Made by a program: the position numbers and the translations under genes
Notes under the pieces: generated by a model
What the model was told of the DNA's origin: nothing
What the model saw: the letters and a program-made list of their open reading frames with translations, nothing else
Databases searched by the model: none
From: Chytridium lagenaria
Taxonomy: Eukaryota > Chytridiomycota > Chytridiomycetes > Chytridiales > Chytridiaceae
DNA length: 64,000 bases
Direction of reading: 5' to 3'
Assembly: GCA_025449115.1 (NCBI GenBank)
Contig: JAHLKC010000020.1
Coordinates: 124,001-188,000, forward strand
Part shown: one piece after another, positions 34,399-46,604 of the stretch
Numbering within the stretch: the stretch's first letter is position 1
Layout: each line of letters opens with the position of its first letter

Positions 34399-34633
34399 TG
34401 GGAGTTAATGCAGATGGCTTCTCCTTTGCAATATGACGGTGTGGTGGCGATGTATTGACGACGACGGTCGGAGAGGGATTGGATTTGAAATCTGGTTGAC
34501 TTATTGATTACGAGTCCTTTTCTTGTGGTCCAAATTCTTCCAAAAAAACACGCCAGTTAACCACCTCAAACCGTTACTGCATCTCCACTGGTTGCGTGTA
34601 TGATCAGCGCTGCATCTTCTCCAACAGCACCTT

Positions 34634-35161
34634 GTGGTCTCCGCCTCATCATGGCCATTCTGTATTGGACTAGACCCAAAGACCCGCCACTCTTTGTCGG
34701 CGCCGCCTCAACAACCCCCGCATCTACAACATCCACCGCACTTGGGCGGTCAACTCTTCAAGTCTAGACCCGCTCAAGTCGTGGACTGGGTCCTCTCCAA
34801 AATCACCACACGGCCGAATTTGGCATCGGCGCATTCGTTTGGAATGAAAGTTACGTTGAAATGCAGCGGCGGATTGTACGTGGACCTCAGGTCAGCTACG
34901 TCTCTCGAGGACTTGAGCAATGTTACCCTCGTGCGGATGTTTTCAGAAGAGGCGATGCAACAAATCATGGAATCTTCATCCAACATCAACATCCGTGGCG
35001 TCCATTTCAAAGGTCAACGTGATCGGAGGCAGTCAGCGCGCACAAACATTGAATTCTTGTTTCTCCGTTCGTACAAATTCTTATATCCGTCCAAGTCTTC
35101 TTTCGCTGGGAATCGCAGCGTGGATGCCCGTTTGAGTGCTCGTTTTGCCATCGTAAATTAA
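34634..35161 (+). CDS. Hypothetical protein, first open segment
   Basis: An open frame of about 175 codons with coding-like composition (QVVDWVLSKITTRPNLASAH, LYVDLRSATSLEDLSNVTLV, FSEEAMQQIMESSSNINIRG). No domain is recognised. It starts 235 bases from the divergent ubiquilin start, so it could share that promoter region. A frame change or intron probably follows, since a related coding-like segment is found at 35353-35652. Confidence 0.35.
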   Translation: MVSASSWPFCIGLDPKTRHSLSAPPQQPPHLQHPPHLGGQLFKSRPAQVVDWVLSKITTRPNLASAHSFGMKVTLKCSGGLYVDLRSATSLEDLSNVTLVRMFSEEAMQQIMESSSNINIRGVHFKGQRDRRQSARTNIEFLFLRSYKFLYPSKSSFAGNRSVDARLSARFAIVN

Positions 35162-35352
35162 GCCGGGAGGCGAATATGCGTGTAAGAATCGAGTGAAGAA
35201 GGAAGCAGAATGGATTTGCGGGCATTTTGACGTGGTAAAGGATGTGCCGGCGCTGGACCCGACTTTCAATTGTGGGACTAACTACCTCGATGTATTAGTG
35301 TTTGACTGATGTCGGGTTTAACGGGAAGCTATCGTTGTAATGTCGGCTAGAG

Positions 35353-35652
35353 ATGGTCGACGACGAATTCCTCAAGATGGTGGAACGGTTGATGAGGTCA
35401 AACAACGCGCAAGTAGTCCTCAAGTTTGGCACTCAAACTGTTATATACGAGGTCATCAAACGACTAAACAATTTACCAAAAGCAGAGAAAATATTAGCCA
35501 AATGCCCGTATCGCGGCATTCCTTTCGAAACATCTCTCATATTCGGACTCCCACTTCAAGCTCTCAACTCGTTCCAATACACTGTAGGTTGGGCACAAAA
35601 GCAGTCGCCAATTAAGTTACTGGCGTTTCCATTAATGCTTTTGCGACCCTGA
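35353..35652 (+). CDS. Hypothetical protein, second open segment
   Basis: An open frame reading MVDDEFLKMVERLMRSNNAQ, then QTVIYEVIKRLNNLPKAEKI and FETSLIFGLPLQALNSFQYT. It looks like a genuine helical protein fragment. A GTAGGT donor follows the last coding-like residues near 35582, so the true exon may end there and not at 35652. It may be the downstream part of the gene at 34634. No family is recognised. Confidence 0.35.
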   Translation: MVDDEFLKMVERLMRSNNAQVVLKFGTQTVIYEVIKRLNNLPKAEKILAKCPYRGIPFETSLIFGLPLQALNSFQYTVGWAQKQSPIKLLAFPLMLLRP

Positions 35653-36115
35653 AAAGAGTTACCTTTTTTTTTCTTAACGGTTATACGCCATTCTTTAATG
35701 AGCCAAACAAGTATGGGCTGGTGGAGTCGGTCGCATACGCGTTTGGTGATACTGCCGAGCGACAGCAGTTTGATATCCTGTATGTTGTCCAAAGTGATAT
35801 GCGAGTGGAAGAAGATGGCGCGGATACCTGCAGGGTTGGGCTCTGCATCTAACATATAAATTACTTATATTTGCTTGATAAAAGTATGGGCTAAACTGCT
35901 TTGTAAAATACTGTAAAACTCCCAGGTTAAAAACAAATAACTTGCGAGCGATGGGAGGTCGATATGGATTTATTATGAACAGCAGAAACAACCAGTATCT
36001 GCAGAAGTCGACTAAGAAACCTTCCAGCAGTGAGGTTTTAGAGAAAACGTGAATAAGATGTAAGCCGACGGAAGTTGATGAATGGGGGATATAGGTGTCA
36101 AACAATCATTGACGT
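35653..36115. other. Intergenic, nothing recognised
   Basis: AT-rich sequence with no supported gene, between the hypothetical plus-strand segment and the 3' end of the NDUFA11-like gene. Confidence 0.4.
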
Positions 36116-36826
36116 TCACGCATCATCCTGAGAGGCCTCTCTCGCCTGAATCTTGGCCCAACGATCCGCGTAAGGGTCATGCTGAATCTTGTAGAATCCA
36201 TCCGAACGATCCTTCTTCCTCTCCTCCCTGGTCATAGGCATAACACGTTCATATTCCTTTTGTATTTTTTCCAATGCGAGAGCACCAAAGGCGAAAGCTG
36301 CACTGCAGAATGCTATCCGAGGTCCAGTGCCGCCTATTGCATTTGATCAGACCATGTGATAGCATGAGATTGACAAAACAGGGTGCTTACCCCTTGCTCC
36401 CATGATGGCACCGGTGATGGCTCCGGCGATGGGCGCGTTGTAGATGTCGTCAGAGTGCCTGAGATGAGCTGACAGACATTGGGTGCCGTGGAAGATGCCG
36501 AACAAACCACCTTAAAAAAGGAAAAGGTCAGATCGCTTGTTCTCTCCTCAATGTATCAGCATAATCCATTTAAAGCCTCCGATTGTGCATTAAAAGCATT
36601 TGACGATCTAGCATGGCTTACGACCGAAATGATTACACACCATAGATTGCACCGCCCTTGAGGATATCGCCGTACATTCTCCTAAACGCCATCCCACTCC
36701 ACCAGCCCACAGAGCCTGGACCCATGCACCTCCTACGGCACCGAATCCCACGGCCTTGCCAAACTCTCCTAGACAGTCGGCCTCAAGCCTGTCCTTGGAG
36801 AAGTAGGGGAACTGTTGAGGGGCCAT
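36116..36826 (-). CDS. NDUFA11/B14.7-like complex I membrane subunit (Tim17 fold)
   Basis: Accessory membrane subunit of mitochondrial NADH dehydrogenase, in the Tim17/22/23 fold family. Exons are 36641-36826, 36391-36510 and 36116-36333, about 176 residues. The N-terminus is MAPQQFPYFSKDRLEADC, then a Gly-rich helix (FGKAVGFGAVGGAWVQALWA). After one missing G in the CCC run at 36693-36695, MAFRRMYGDILKGGAIYG follows. Exon 2 encodes GLFGIFHGTQCLSAHLRHSD and NAPIAGAITGAIMGARG, matching the CxSAHxR...GGxxGxxxGAR stretch of NDUFA11. The charged C-terminal tail (EYERVMPMTREERKKDRSDG) is longer than in the animal protein. Another Tim17-family protein is the main alternative. Confidence 0.75.
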
Positions 36827-37140
36827 TTTCTTTTCTCTGTGAAAATTTTACTGCGTTTTTTTTTCAGCAACGGCTCACTGGAGACGACAGCAGATGCGAG
36901 TGGGTTGCCGCACCTGTGGTTTTGATACTTTGGTCCAGCTTGATAACCAGTTGCTGAGTTACAGGTGCTGTTGGATTCAACATTGAACTTCCTCTTAACA
37001 CTTTAGGATGGACAAAACATGCGAAATTGATGGTGTTTACTATGATTTTATTATCAGCATTTCAGTGTAGAATGAAGTGGTAATTGCACAATGATATTTT
37101 TAACTTAGATAGATAGATGTTATGAGGAAGGTATGAAAGT

Positions 37141-37697
37141 TTAAAATAAGGCAAAGATCGAGATGGCAAGGACGACGAGAGCAGTCTGTCCGCTGAAACC
37201 TCCTGCAGCGGCAGCACCACTTTCAATTATGTTGGTCATGGTGGGCTTGACAGATGTGATCGTTTTGGGGAGAGTCGTGGTGGTCACCGATGATGTGCAT
37301 GAGGTAGTTGTGACGGGCTTTTTTGAAGTAGTCGTGCAAGATGAGGTGGATGCTGCAGCGGAGGTCGTGATGGTTGATGTTGAGATGGCGGTCGACGTAG
37401 TTACAGTTACTGTAGAGGTCTTAGGGATAATTGTGGTGCTGGTCGACACGGGAACAGTGGTGCAGGAGGAGGACGTTACGGGGCACGCAATTTTGACGAG
37501 CGAAGGGTTTTTGCATTGGCGGCCTCAAAGATACACCCATTCATATACTGTTGTCCATCGGAGCCGCAGGTCGGCCCATCAGGGGAAGGAACAAGCTTGC
37601 AGTAAAAGTTATCGCACTTGGGTGGAGAGGTTGGGGTCGCGTTGACGATCGCGATGGAAGCGATGACAGAGGCAAGGATGACAGTTGAAGAAACCAT
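37141..37697 (-). CDS. GPI-anchored Kazal-domain protein
   Basis: Secreted cell-surface protein of about 185 residues. The signal peptide is MVSSTVILASVIASIAIVNA. A single Kazal domain follows: CDNFYCKLVPSPDGPTCGSD then QQYMNGCIFEAANAK and, after one A is restored in the run at 37508-37512, NPSLVKIAC, supplying the sixth cysteine. A Ser/Thr-rich stalk (repeated TSTTI/TTS motifs, likely O-glycosylated) leads to NIIESGAAAAGGFSGQ and a hydrophobic tail TALVVLAISIFALF, a classic GPI signal. Kazal domains inhibit serine proteases or act as structural modules; whether this one inhibits anything is unknown. It has no intron. Confidence 0.8.
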
Positions 37698-38121
37698 TTC
37701 TTTTTTAAGAGAACAAAAGGGGGTTCAAAGGTAGCTGAGAGTCCTGGTAGTAGTCGTTGGTATTTGATTTAATGCTATGGAAATGAGCGAGTAATTGACG
37801 TATTTATATAAAAGAGCCGATAGGAGAGACGATTGGCGCTCCGAGTTGTGGAATTCTGTTGACGAACGCCTCTTGGATGGAGGCTGATCGGTGTGATTTG
37901 TGAAGTTCTACTTGGAAGGGGGTGCTTTCCTGGGCTATTACTGTTTGTCAGTTTGTTAATAACTGGGATTGAAGGCATTTAGTTGTCAGTCAGTTCTCTG
38001 AAGATTGTTCACCTCAAGTGCATGGAGAGATCTACAGTTAGCAAGCTTTACGCGAAAACACGTCCCGAATTAATAAAAAAAATGGTTTACTAATTATTCT
38101 ATTGACTCAGTCGGTTTAATA
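37698..38121. other. Upstream region of the Kazal gene
   Basis: AT-rich with no supported gene. Probably contains the promoter of the Kazal gene and the 3' end of the ankyrin paralogue. Confidence 0.4.
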
Positions 38122-39059
38122 TTAAATGTCTCTGTCTGCACAGCTGAATAAACCTGACGAGCTCCATATTCCCAAAGCCATGGCACTTTTAGCTGCCCTT
38201 TCGTCAAAGGCATCCCTCACACCAAGCTTAACGCCATCCTTCCACAAGTATTTGAGCACCTCCGTATGCCCTTTCGATGCTGCCCAATGCACAGCCTGCC
38301 CTGTGCATCCCTCCCTTCTGTTCTCATTCAAGAATATGACCACTTTCAAATGCCCATTCCACGCTGCAAGGTCCATCGCTTTCGTTGAGCAGCCCTCCTC
38401 CCTATTAAAGTGAAGAAACCGAACCACTTCAATATGTCCGCCACCAGAAGCCCCGTTCATCGCAGCTACCGTGCATCCCTCGTGTCGATTATCGTGAAGG
38501 AACTTTACAACCTTTAACTGCCCAGATCTTGCAGCAGTGTCCATGGTGAGGGACGTGAATTGTTCATTAAGGTGTTCGTGAGCGTATTGATAATGTCGAG
38601 ATGACCCAATCCTGCTGCAGGATCGATAAAGTTTTGCCGAAAAAAATCCATGAGGCCGTCGTTGCCTTTCTTGCGATGAATGAGCTTGAGAATGCTGAGT
38701 CGGTTTTGTCGAATTACACTTTCCCCATACACAAATGTCCACCTTTCAGGGATGTAGTGGATGAACCAGGATATCACCGCAAAGCTCATATCAGGGACCG
38801 AAAATGCTTGACTTGGAGAGTTAGGATAATGATGGAGGTGGCTCATGTCGTTGATGGGGAAATGGATGGAGGCGAGCTTTGGAGATGATGCAAAGAGAGA
38901 GATGTCGAGGTCATCAAAGGCAGATTCGGGGTCAGGTCTCAGCGTTGGTAGATTCATCCACAGGCATTCCAGCTTAACCGATACCGCAAAGTCATCTGCA
39001 AACAATAGGATCTTTTCTCGAATCTCAGCCGGGAGCTCTTGCAACGGCATCTCAACCAT
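38122..39059 (-). CDS. Ankyrin-repeat paralogue with one frameshift
   Basis: Starts at ATG 39059 (MVEMPLQELPAEIREKILLF), with an F-box-like helix and ADDFAVSVKLE that match the N-terminal module of the gene at 16377-17981. The first frame runs through GLGHLDIINTL near 38590. There one base is missing, and the second frame continues HEHLNEQFTSLTMDTAARSG to the stop at 38122. Four ankyrin units follow (VVKFLHDNRHEGCTVAAMNG, GHIEVVRFLHFNREEGCSTK, GHLKVVIFLNENRREGCTGQ and GHTEVLKYLWKDGV). With the frame restored it is about 310 residues, shorter than its relative. No splice site explains the break. All other positions look functional, so a sequence indel or a very recent null allele is likely. 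Confidence 0.75.
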
Positions 39060-39475
39060 CCCTAAAATCGTGGAACTCTGTTACAGACCACCAAACTCGC
39101 AAACTGACAAACTCACAGGGGGTTGCTTTTCTATAACTTTCAGGTCGATACATACCTCAGGAAGAAATGGGGATACTCTTATAGAATCGCTTTTAACGCA
39201 CCTGTAACCAATATCATCTACATTTTAAACCTTACTTTTGTGGAAACTTTACAGTCCTTGAATATTTTGAGTGATAAAATTAGTAAGATGTCCAAACTGA
39301 TTACGCGGTCTATCACCAAAAAATATCGTTTCAAGTATTCAAACTTCATCAATATCTTCGTTATGTATTTATTGAAGTGAAGCTGCAACTTAAGCTCTAA
39401 GAAGGAAAATTACGCGTAACGATACATGTATAGTACACCAATCATTTCGAACCTGCATTCTACTGGAATTACACG
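39060..39475. other. Divergent intergenic region
   Basis: No supported gene. It separates the start of the minus-strand ankyrin paralogue from the start of the plus-strand coiled-coil gene, so it should contain both promoters. Confidence 0.45.
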
Positions 39476-40927
39476 ATGTCAGTTCATCAGCAAACCATCG
39501 CCGATTTCCTTACAACATCTCACCTAACGCCATGCACAGCGATGGAGATGGACGATCAAGCGTTCACATCAAAAAGACCATCATATCTGTGGCAAAAGAT
39601 GGAGTCGTTGTATCTTTCATCCAGATATCAATATGTAATTTCTAAAATATATTGAAGCTACTAGTCCTGACTCTTTTGCGAAAAGGTACCGTCATGTTTC
39701 CGCCGTAAACGATTCACCATCCCCTACAATCACAAAACCTCAATCTCCTGCAGCCCGCCACCGTCCAAGCCTCGTCGCCCAACTCTCCTCAACCATTAAC
39801 CAAGTCGAAACCCCCTACATGACCGCCGCCTTTGAATGGTCAAACTCAGACTTTAAACGTCCTCGTTCTCGATCAGAAGCACGTCCCACTTCACGACAGA
39901 CGTCTCGAGTCTTTACAGACGCCGATATTTCCCCCCCTGAAGAACATATGAAGTCAAGGACAAGGTCGTCGTCAAATCCCGTAAAACATGATCTACGACA
40001 AGAAAAGGCGTTGAATCAAAACGATCGTCTGTATCTGGAAGGTCTTCTGTGACTGATAAAGGAGGTGGGGTCGTCTATCCTGACGAACATGCTGAGGAAA
40101 AACCACTCGAGTTTTTCTCCAGTCGCTCACGTGCACCATCGCTGGCAAACCCCTCTTCCATGAAAAAATCCGTAGTGATCAAATTGCCCGCGGCTCACGG
40201 TGAAGAATTATCGCAACCACCAATCGACGAGGACGAAGAACTTCTCGACCGCCTTCTCTCTTCCGGTCCACCGAAAGAGGAAGCCTTCACATCCATCACA
40301 AAACCTAAATCCAATCTCGCCAAGCCTTTACCAAAAAAAGAGCAGCCTAAGACCTTGCACCAAGATCTCCTCGAAATGAACGATAGTCCACAAGTCACGG
40401 AAGTGGATAAAATGTGGTTTGAAAGTGTTGCAGGGAACATTGTAGACAGTTGCCAGGATTTAACTGATGATGTTTCAAGAGAGGAGGAACGGTTACAAAA
40501 GATCGCAGATGAGGATTACATGAGGTTTAATTCACGGTTGATTACAATGAATCACGTGAAGGAGAGGTGGCAGCGAGAGGAGATGTTGCAAAATAACTTG
40601 GAAGCGGAAGTAGCGGCCATTGCTTTGAAGAAAAAAGACCGCTGAGGAAGAAAGTAAACGCGTTGAACAAGAAGCCATCCAGGAAGCACGAATGGAAGAG
40701 GAGAGGAAGGAATTATTGGAGGAGCAGCTGAGAGCGCCGGTGTTTCCGGAGGACGGGGCAGCGGATAAAGATGATTTGGATAAGCCTGAGTTACCTGTGA
40801 AAGAGACGACCGTAAGGCCAAAGTCAAGGATGACATCTGCAAGACGAAAATCAAGCAAAAAGGCGTCGGTGAGCGGGGCGACGTCCAGTGGGAGGCCTGC
40901 ATCGAGTAGAGCAAAGACGCCTAAATG
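39476..40927 (+). CDS. Hypothetical coiled-coil protein
   Basis: I do not recognise the family. It starts at ATG 39476 (MSVHQQTIADFLTTSHLTPC). A likely intron runs 39635-39685. The second exon encodes a Ser/Pro/Arg-rich disordered segment (YMTAAFEWSNSDFKRPRSRS). One frame change near 40005 and one in the A run near 40633 (one A too many) link three coding segments. The middle has EVDKMWFESVAGNIVDSCQD and SREEERLQKIADEDYMRFNS. The C-terminal half is charged coiled coil (EEESKRVEQEAIQEARMEEE), ending in a Ser/Lys-rich basic tail. Total length is about 460 residues. The phase across the first intron is off by one base, so another indel may be present. A cytoskeletal or flagellar role would be a guess. 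Confidence 0.55.
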
Positions 40928-41493
40928 AGAGCTGTGATGAATAGCATGTACTATAAACAAATATCACATTGCAGCATTTGCCTCTTCTAGTTTGTTTTCT
41001 ATTAGCTGCATTCCCGCAAACAAAGTTCCTCAAATTGGTTGTAATGACGGACGGTGCCAAGGGAATAGGTGCTTCGACACTTATAAGCCTGAAATGAAGC
41101 TCGGACTGAGAATGTGGCATTAAACGCCAAATATTGTTTTCGAAGATGCATGATGGAAGCATTACCACCGTGTTCCAAACGCCACCGCTTGCTCGCTGAA
41201 AGAGCAAATGATGCTTGTGAGGTTGCCTGAACCTCATATCCGAAAGCCTGTCCTCCTGCCCCCTCACTCTTCGCCAAATCTGCATTCCCATGAACATCAA
41301 ACCGTCTGCTATTCAATGCTCTCATCCGCCATCACCCATCACCGTATCGTTACGGTGTGATGTTGCAGGCTTTCCGTAGACATTTGGGAACGGGCCCAAT
41401 TCCAAAATATTCCGTAAACCTGTGACTAGCTCCCGAAAAAACTTTTGATCGTCCCATTCAACATAACTACACACCCATTCATCCATCATCATC

Positions 41494-44400
41494 ATGTCTA
41501 GCCTTCCCAACACTGGCCGCGCTTACGTCAAGAATGTCCTGTCTGGAGATACCGTGATCTTGAGGGGTCGTCCTACTGGTGGTCCTCCGCCAGAGAAGGT
41601 CCTTTCCCTTGCAAACATCATCGCACCCCGTCTCGGAACTCCTTCGGATCCTTCAAAGGAAGAGGTGCGAGCTGCCCAATGTTTCTGTATTTGTTTTGTG
41701 AATTGGATCTTGGATTCAAATGCCCCACTACTCGAAACATTGCATGCATGCTGAGTTAGACTTGCTTTCAATAGGCTGGAGCTTTCGAATCACGCGAGTT
41801 CCTTCGTAAGCTTCTCGTCGGAAAGGAGGTCGCCTACCGAGTTGAATACACTACCGCCAGCAACAGAGACTTTGGAATCATTTCACTCCAACCTCCTGGC
41901 GTCGATGGCGAGACTAATATCACCAAGGTTCTCATCAAGAATGGTTTGGCCAAAGTAAAGCAACCTGACGGCAAGAGAGCACCCTCAGAGTGAGTCAAAA
42001 GTGTGATTTTAGTAATTATCATGCTAACGAATTTGGACAACAGTGATCAAGTCGCCTTATCGGAATTAGAGGCAGCTGCAGAAGCTGGAAAGATTGGAAT
42101 TTGGGACGCAAAACCAGTAAGAATCTTTAGCTACAGCACCCCGGAGGATACTCGCGCGTTTTTGGAAAAGTTCAAGGGCAAGCAAGTGGATGGTTAGCAA
42201 ACAAATCATTTCCTCGCATACCTTGTCCATCTGGCTGACTTTTATCACTTTACCGACAGCAATTGTCGACCAAGTTCGTGATGGTTCCACTTTCCGGGTA
42301 CAATTGATGTTTGACGAGGGCGGCAATAGGCATCATCAGTACATCACTCTCTCGCTTACTGGTATCAAGGCCCCCGTTTACCGTGTTGGTGTGCCAAACG
42401 TCGAAGACCTCATCGAGCCGTTCAGCGAGGAAGCAAAGTACTTTGTGGAATCCCGTCTCCTCCAGCGCGACGTCAAGGTCCTCCTCGAAGGTGCTAACCC
42501 TAACGGCACATTTGTCGGATCCCTCATCCACCCCGCTGGAAACATTTCCGAGGCACTTCTCGCAGAAGGTTACGCGACCGTTGTATCATGGAATGTGGCG
42601 TTGGTCACTGGCGGCCCAGCAAAACTGAGGGCAGCAGAACAGAAGGCAAAGGATAAGAAGATTAGACTTTGGAAGAACTTTGTCGCAAAGGCAAAGGGTG
42701 GACCTGAGACTGAGTTTGATGCTATTGTCACTAAAATCAATGCCGCGGATTCCATCAGCGTTGTTCCTGCTGCAAGACCGGATGCGCCTGAAAGGAAGAT
42801 CAGCCTTGCGAGTGTGCGTGCACCGAAAGCAAAAGATGAAAAGGAGGCTTACTATAACCATGAGGCAAAGGAGGTTGGTCATATTGATATTTCGGGTTCC
42901 TGCTGAATTCGGCATCCCTATCTAACCATCACCTTTACCAGTTCCTCCGTCAACGTCTCATCGGTAAAACGGTTCATGTCACTATCGATTTCGTCAAGCC
43001 CGCCGAAGGCCAATTTGAGGAACGTGAATGTGCTACTGTCACTCACAGCGGTTTGAACCTTGCCGAAGCCCTCATCTCCAAAGGTCTCGCCTGGGCTGTT
43101 CGTCACCGCAAGGATGACAACAATCGTGCCTCTAACTATGATGCTCTCATTATCGCCGAAGATAGGGCACAGAAGGCAACCAAGGGTGTTCATTCGACCA
43201 AGGATGCACCTGCATTGAGAATTGCGGATGCTAGTGAAAATGCGGGGAAAGCGAAGGGATACTTGCCGTCTTTGCAAAGGAGTGGGTACTTGAATGCGGT
43301 CGTTGATTTCGTGTCGTCTGGATCGAGGTTTAAGGTTTGGGTGCCGTCCCAAAACATTAAAATCACCCTTGTTCTTGGTACGTGTTTATTTATTTATCTT
43401 TATTGACCGCACTGTTTCTTTTATTTATACCGTTTTCGCGTTTCAATAATGCTCTTAATTATAGCTGGCATTAGGACGCCCAAGGCTGGCCGTCCCAACG
43501 AGAAATCTGAACCTTTCGGCCCTGAGTCTCTTGACTTTGCCTCCCGCAAAATTCTTCAACGTGACGTTGAGATCAACATTGAGGGTGCCGACAAGGTTGG
43601 CGGATTTATTGGCAACCTTTTCATCCCCACTCCCAACGGCCGTGTCAACTTTGCGGCTCTCCTCGTTCAGCAAGGATTTGCCACCGTTCACGAATATTCA
43701 GCGTCCCAGTCGCAGTTTGCAAAGGATTTGTATGCTGCTGAGAAGGAGGCGCAGGATCAGAGGAAGGGAATTTGGAGTATTAGGGATCCGGTCGCTGAGG
43801 CGGCTGCTAAGGAGGCTTCGGATGCGATGGCGAATGCGGATGATGGAAGACCGGAAGAGGTCAAGGAGGTTTACGTTAGTGATATCTCGGATGAGGGCAA
43901 GCTCGCCATTCAATTTGTTGGTCCTGGTAGGTTTAAATTAGTAGTTATTGTTACGCGTGTATTGTGACATTAATAACTATTTTTCCGAAATTAGAATTAA
44001 GCAAGCTTGAGAAGCTCCTCGAGGACTTCGCTGCTTTCCACGCCCAACCCACTTCCAAGCCCATCGCCCCAGTCGTTCCCAAAGCCGGTGACTATATCTC
44101 CGCAAAATTCTCCGCCGATGAAACCTGGTACCGTGCGCGCGTCCGCACCATTAACGACGACAAAACCTACACTGTCGTCTTTATTGATTACGGCAACGTC
44201 GAGACTGTGACTTCATCTCGTCTCAGACCTCTCGACCCCCGTTTCGCCGTCATTAACCTCCCCGCATTTGCCCGCGAGGCGCGTTTAGCATACATCACTG
44301 TCCTGGTATTACTGCTGACTACGGAGATGTTGCATTTGAAAGGATTAGGGAGGAGACGGAGGGACGCAAGATGACCGCGAAGATTGTCACCAAGACTGGG

Positions 44401-44742
44401 GATGGTGTGCATCATGTTGTGCTTTTGGCTGGCAAGGAGGGTGTGAGTTTGAATGAGATGCTTGTGGGAGAGGGTGTGGCCACTTTGGAGAGGTCTGTGA
44501 TGAGGAAGTTTGAGAACGACCCCGCGGTGGCCAATGCCGCAAAGGGATCCAGGAAGGCGCTTATTGGACAATTGTTGAAGGCGCAAAACGAGGCCAAGAC
44601 TTCCAGGGTTCGTCATCTTACCTTTTTTCGCTTTGCGGTTACCTTTATATACGTCTTGAATCATCTAACCATTTTATTTTTTGATGGTTTTCAGTCTGGT
44701 CTCTGGCGTTACGGCGACTTTATGGGAGAGGATGAGCTTTAA
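41494..44742 (+). CDS. SND1: Tudor-SN (SND1/p100), four SNase-like repeats plus Tudor
   Basis: Conserved RNA-binding protein and nuclease of RISC and stress granules. Exons are 41494-41664, 41775-41989, 42044-42192, 42260-42873, 42942-43377, 43465-43926, 43995-44607 and 44695-44742, all GT..AG and all phases consistent, giving about 902 residues (family about 885-910). SN-like domains sit at about residues 7-160, 178-330, 345-490 and 510-660, each with the OB-fold pattern (for example VKNVLSGDTVILRG and AIVDQVRDGSTFRVQLMFDE). The Tudor domain at about 705-800 has YISAKFSADETWYRARVRTI and VVFIDYGNVETVTSSRLRPL, with the aromatic cage. The partial fifth SN part ends WRYGDFMGEDEL. One C is missing at 44302-44303; restoring it gives ITVPGITADYGDVAF. 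In this family most SN catalytic residues are degenerate. Confidence 0.95.
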
Positions 44743-44944
44743 ACAGCATCTCTACTTGACCTTTTCTTTTTTTCGACTTCATAATTGATGATAGGTGGCA
44801 TTCTGACACGAATGATGATTAGGGATATTTCGTCAATGACGACCATGATAAAAAATAAAAAAAGGGATGAATATTTACGGCCTTACGAAAAGGCATGTTT
44901 ATAAACCACGTGTCAAAAAAAATTTCCATTACATGAGATGCGTC

Positions 44945-46604
44945 TCAAGCATCAACCTTTTTCTCTCGTTCAAGCTTTGCCTTCTCATGCTTCTCCTGCT
45001 CCTTCAACTGACATCTCACCGCAAACTCCTCAAATGCGTCCGTGATAGCCGTTTCGATAACCCTTGAATTCTGATCCTTAGACCACCTCGCCAAAGGTCC
45101 ATCCCCTCCGTCCGCTCTAACGCTCTGAGATACAAGTGACACGATTTCAACGTCATTCGCATCGGTGGGAGAGGGGGAAACGAGGAAGATGATGAATTGG
45201 ATGTGGGGGAAGGCTCCGAAAAGGTTTGACGAAAGGAGAGTGACGAAGGGTTGGATGATGAGGAAGACGCGACGGTCATTTTCTTCGTTGGAAAGCTTTG
45301 TGAGGAGGGGTTGAGAGGGGTCGAGGCTTTTTTGGTCGGCAAACTTTGTGAGTTTTTGAAGTGTGTTCTGCAAATAAGGATAAAGTCCATCAATCAGTTT
45401 GTTTAATCAAAAATCGAATGAAGAGAGGGCTGAAACTAAAACTAAAAGACTGCCACATAAATAAAGAAACAGAAAACTACAGAATCACGAGAAAAAAGTA
45501 AACAGGACAAAACCAAAAAACGACAATAAGCCAAATGCGTACCTCAACAATTTCAATAGCTTCATTGAACCCTTTTGCCGACTGGGGATCCGGGTTTGCC
45601 ACCCCATTGACCACCAATTTTGAACAAATCCCTTGTTCAGGCCTATCCGTAATCCATAACGCATTCCCAGTCGCTTGCACAAAATCATGCACCTGATCAT
45701 GCGTAGGACCCAAATCCGTTGGTCCCGCCGGGTCTGCCGTCAAAGCACACATCCAAACCGTTATAGTTCTAGCAAAAAGTCCCTGCACCGATCTCCTCCT
45801 GACAAAAGCCCTTGCTGCATTCGGACTAATCGGCGGGCGAGGATATCCGAAATAGTTGAAACAGAGGAGATGGTGAATTTAGATATGTCGTTGGAGAGAG
45901 ATTGGACTCTGTTGTTGTTGACGACATTGTGGACAGAGTCGGTCAGGTTTGTCGAGACGTTGGCGACGAGACCTTTGACCTTTTCAGAAGTGACGACTTT
46001 AGCGGCGTCTTCCACTATGTGTTGGGCGAGACTGAGGGAGGCTCCAGTCGCGGCGGTGATGTTGGAGGCGGTTGCTTGGGCTTGAGACCAAAGGGAATTC
46101 CAAGACCAGGAATCCCTTGCTGCGAAGGAGGGGAGGTGGCAGGGACTTGGGGAGCCGCGGGACGAGCTTCAGACAGAGGTTTAAGATGAAGCATCACCAA
46201 ACAGATGGGATGCAGAGGGAAGTGAGTCGGGTTTTGATGGCTGGCGACTGGATGTAGTGGGAGTTTTTGGACTGGTAGGCTTCGTTGGAGCAGCGGTGAG
46301 TTCGTCAAGGAAGGAAAGGACGTCTTGGGTGCTTTGAGCGGAAGCAGCAGGGGTGTCGTCAACACTTTTGGAGTTTGGCGCAGGGCTCGAAGCCTTGTCT
46401 GAAGGTTGCAAGTTTAACGAGTCCAAATCCTGAAGAAACCTGAACAACAGATATGTGAGATGGGATGAAGAGGGCAGAACGCTCGCACAGTCTCAAGCGA
46501 TCCGAGGTGAATGAACGAATGTCGTGAGATCCGGACAGTGTGGAGACTTACTGCATCACGTCTTGGTGTGCCGAGCCAGTCTTTTGGGGTGGAGGTGCGG
46601 CCAT
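44945..46604 (-). CDS. MTC1: Mtc1-like protein (DUF5427)
   Basis: Fungal protein named for a telomere-capping interaction in yeast and linked to vesicle trafficking; its biochemical role is unsettled. Exons are 46552-46604, 45543-46439 and 44945-45367. Signature segments are MAAPPPQKTGSAHQDVMQ, FLQDLDSLNL, STQDVLSFLDELTAAP, the Trp-rich SWSWNSLWSQAQATASNITA with LAQHIVEDAAK, then RTITVWMCALTADPAGPTDL and VFLIIQPFVTLLSSN, and the C-terminal RVIETAITDAFEEFAVRCQL. This order matches the DUF5427 family. The middle exon has three single-base breaks, near 46190 (one T too many), 46103 (one G missing) and 45833 (one C missing), that cancel or are fixed at homopolymers. The 3' end faces Tudor-SN 200 bases away. 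The start lies 84 bases from the divergent phosducin-like gene. Confidence 0.85.

Noticed and set aside
40532..40960. Minus-strand 142-codon frame
   Set aside because: Antisense of the charged coiled-coil gene; Ser/Leu-rich only because Glu/Lys codons read that way in reverse.
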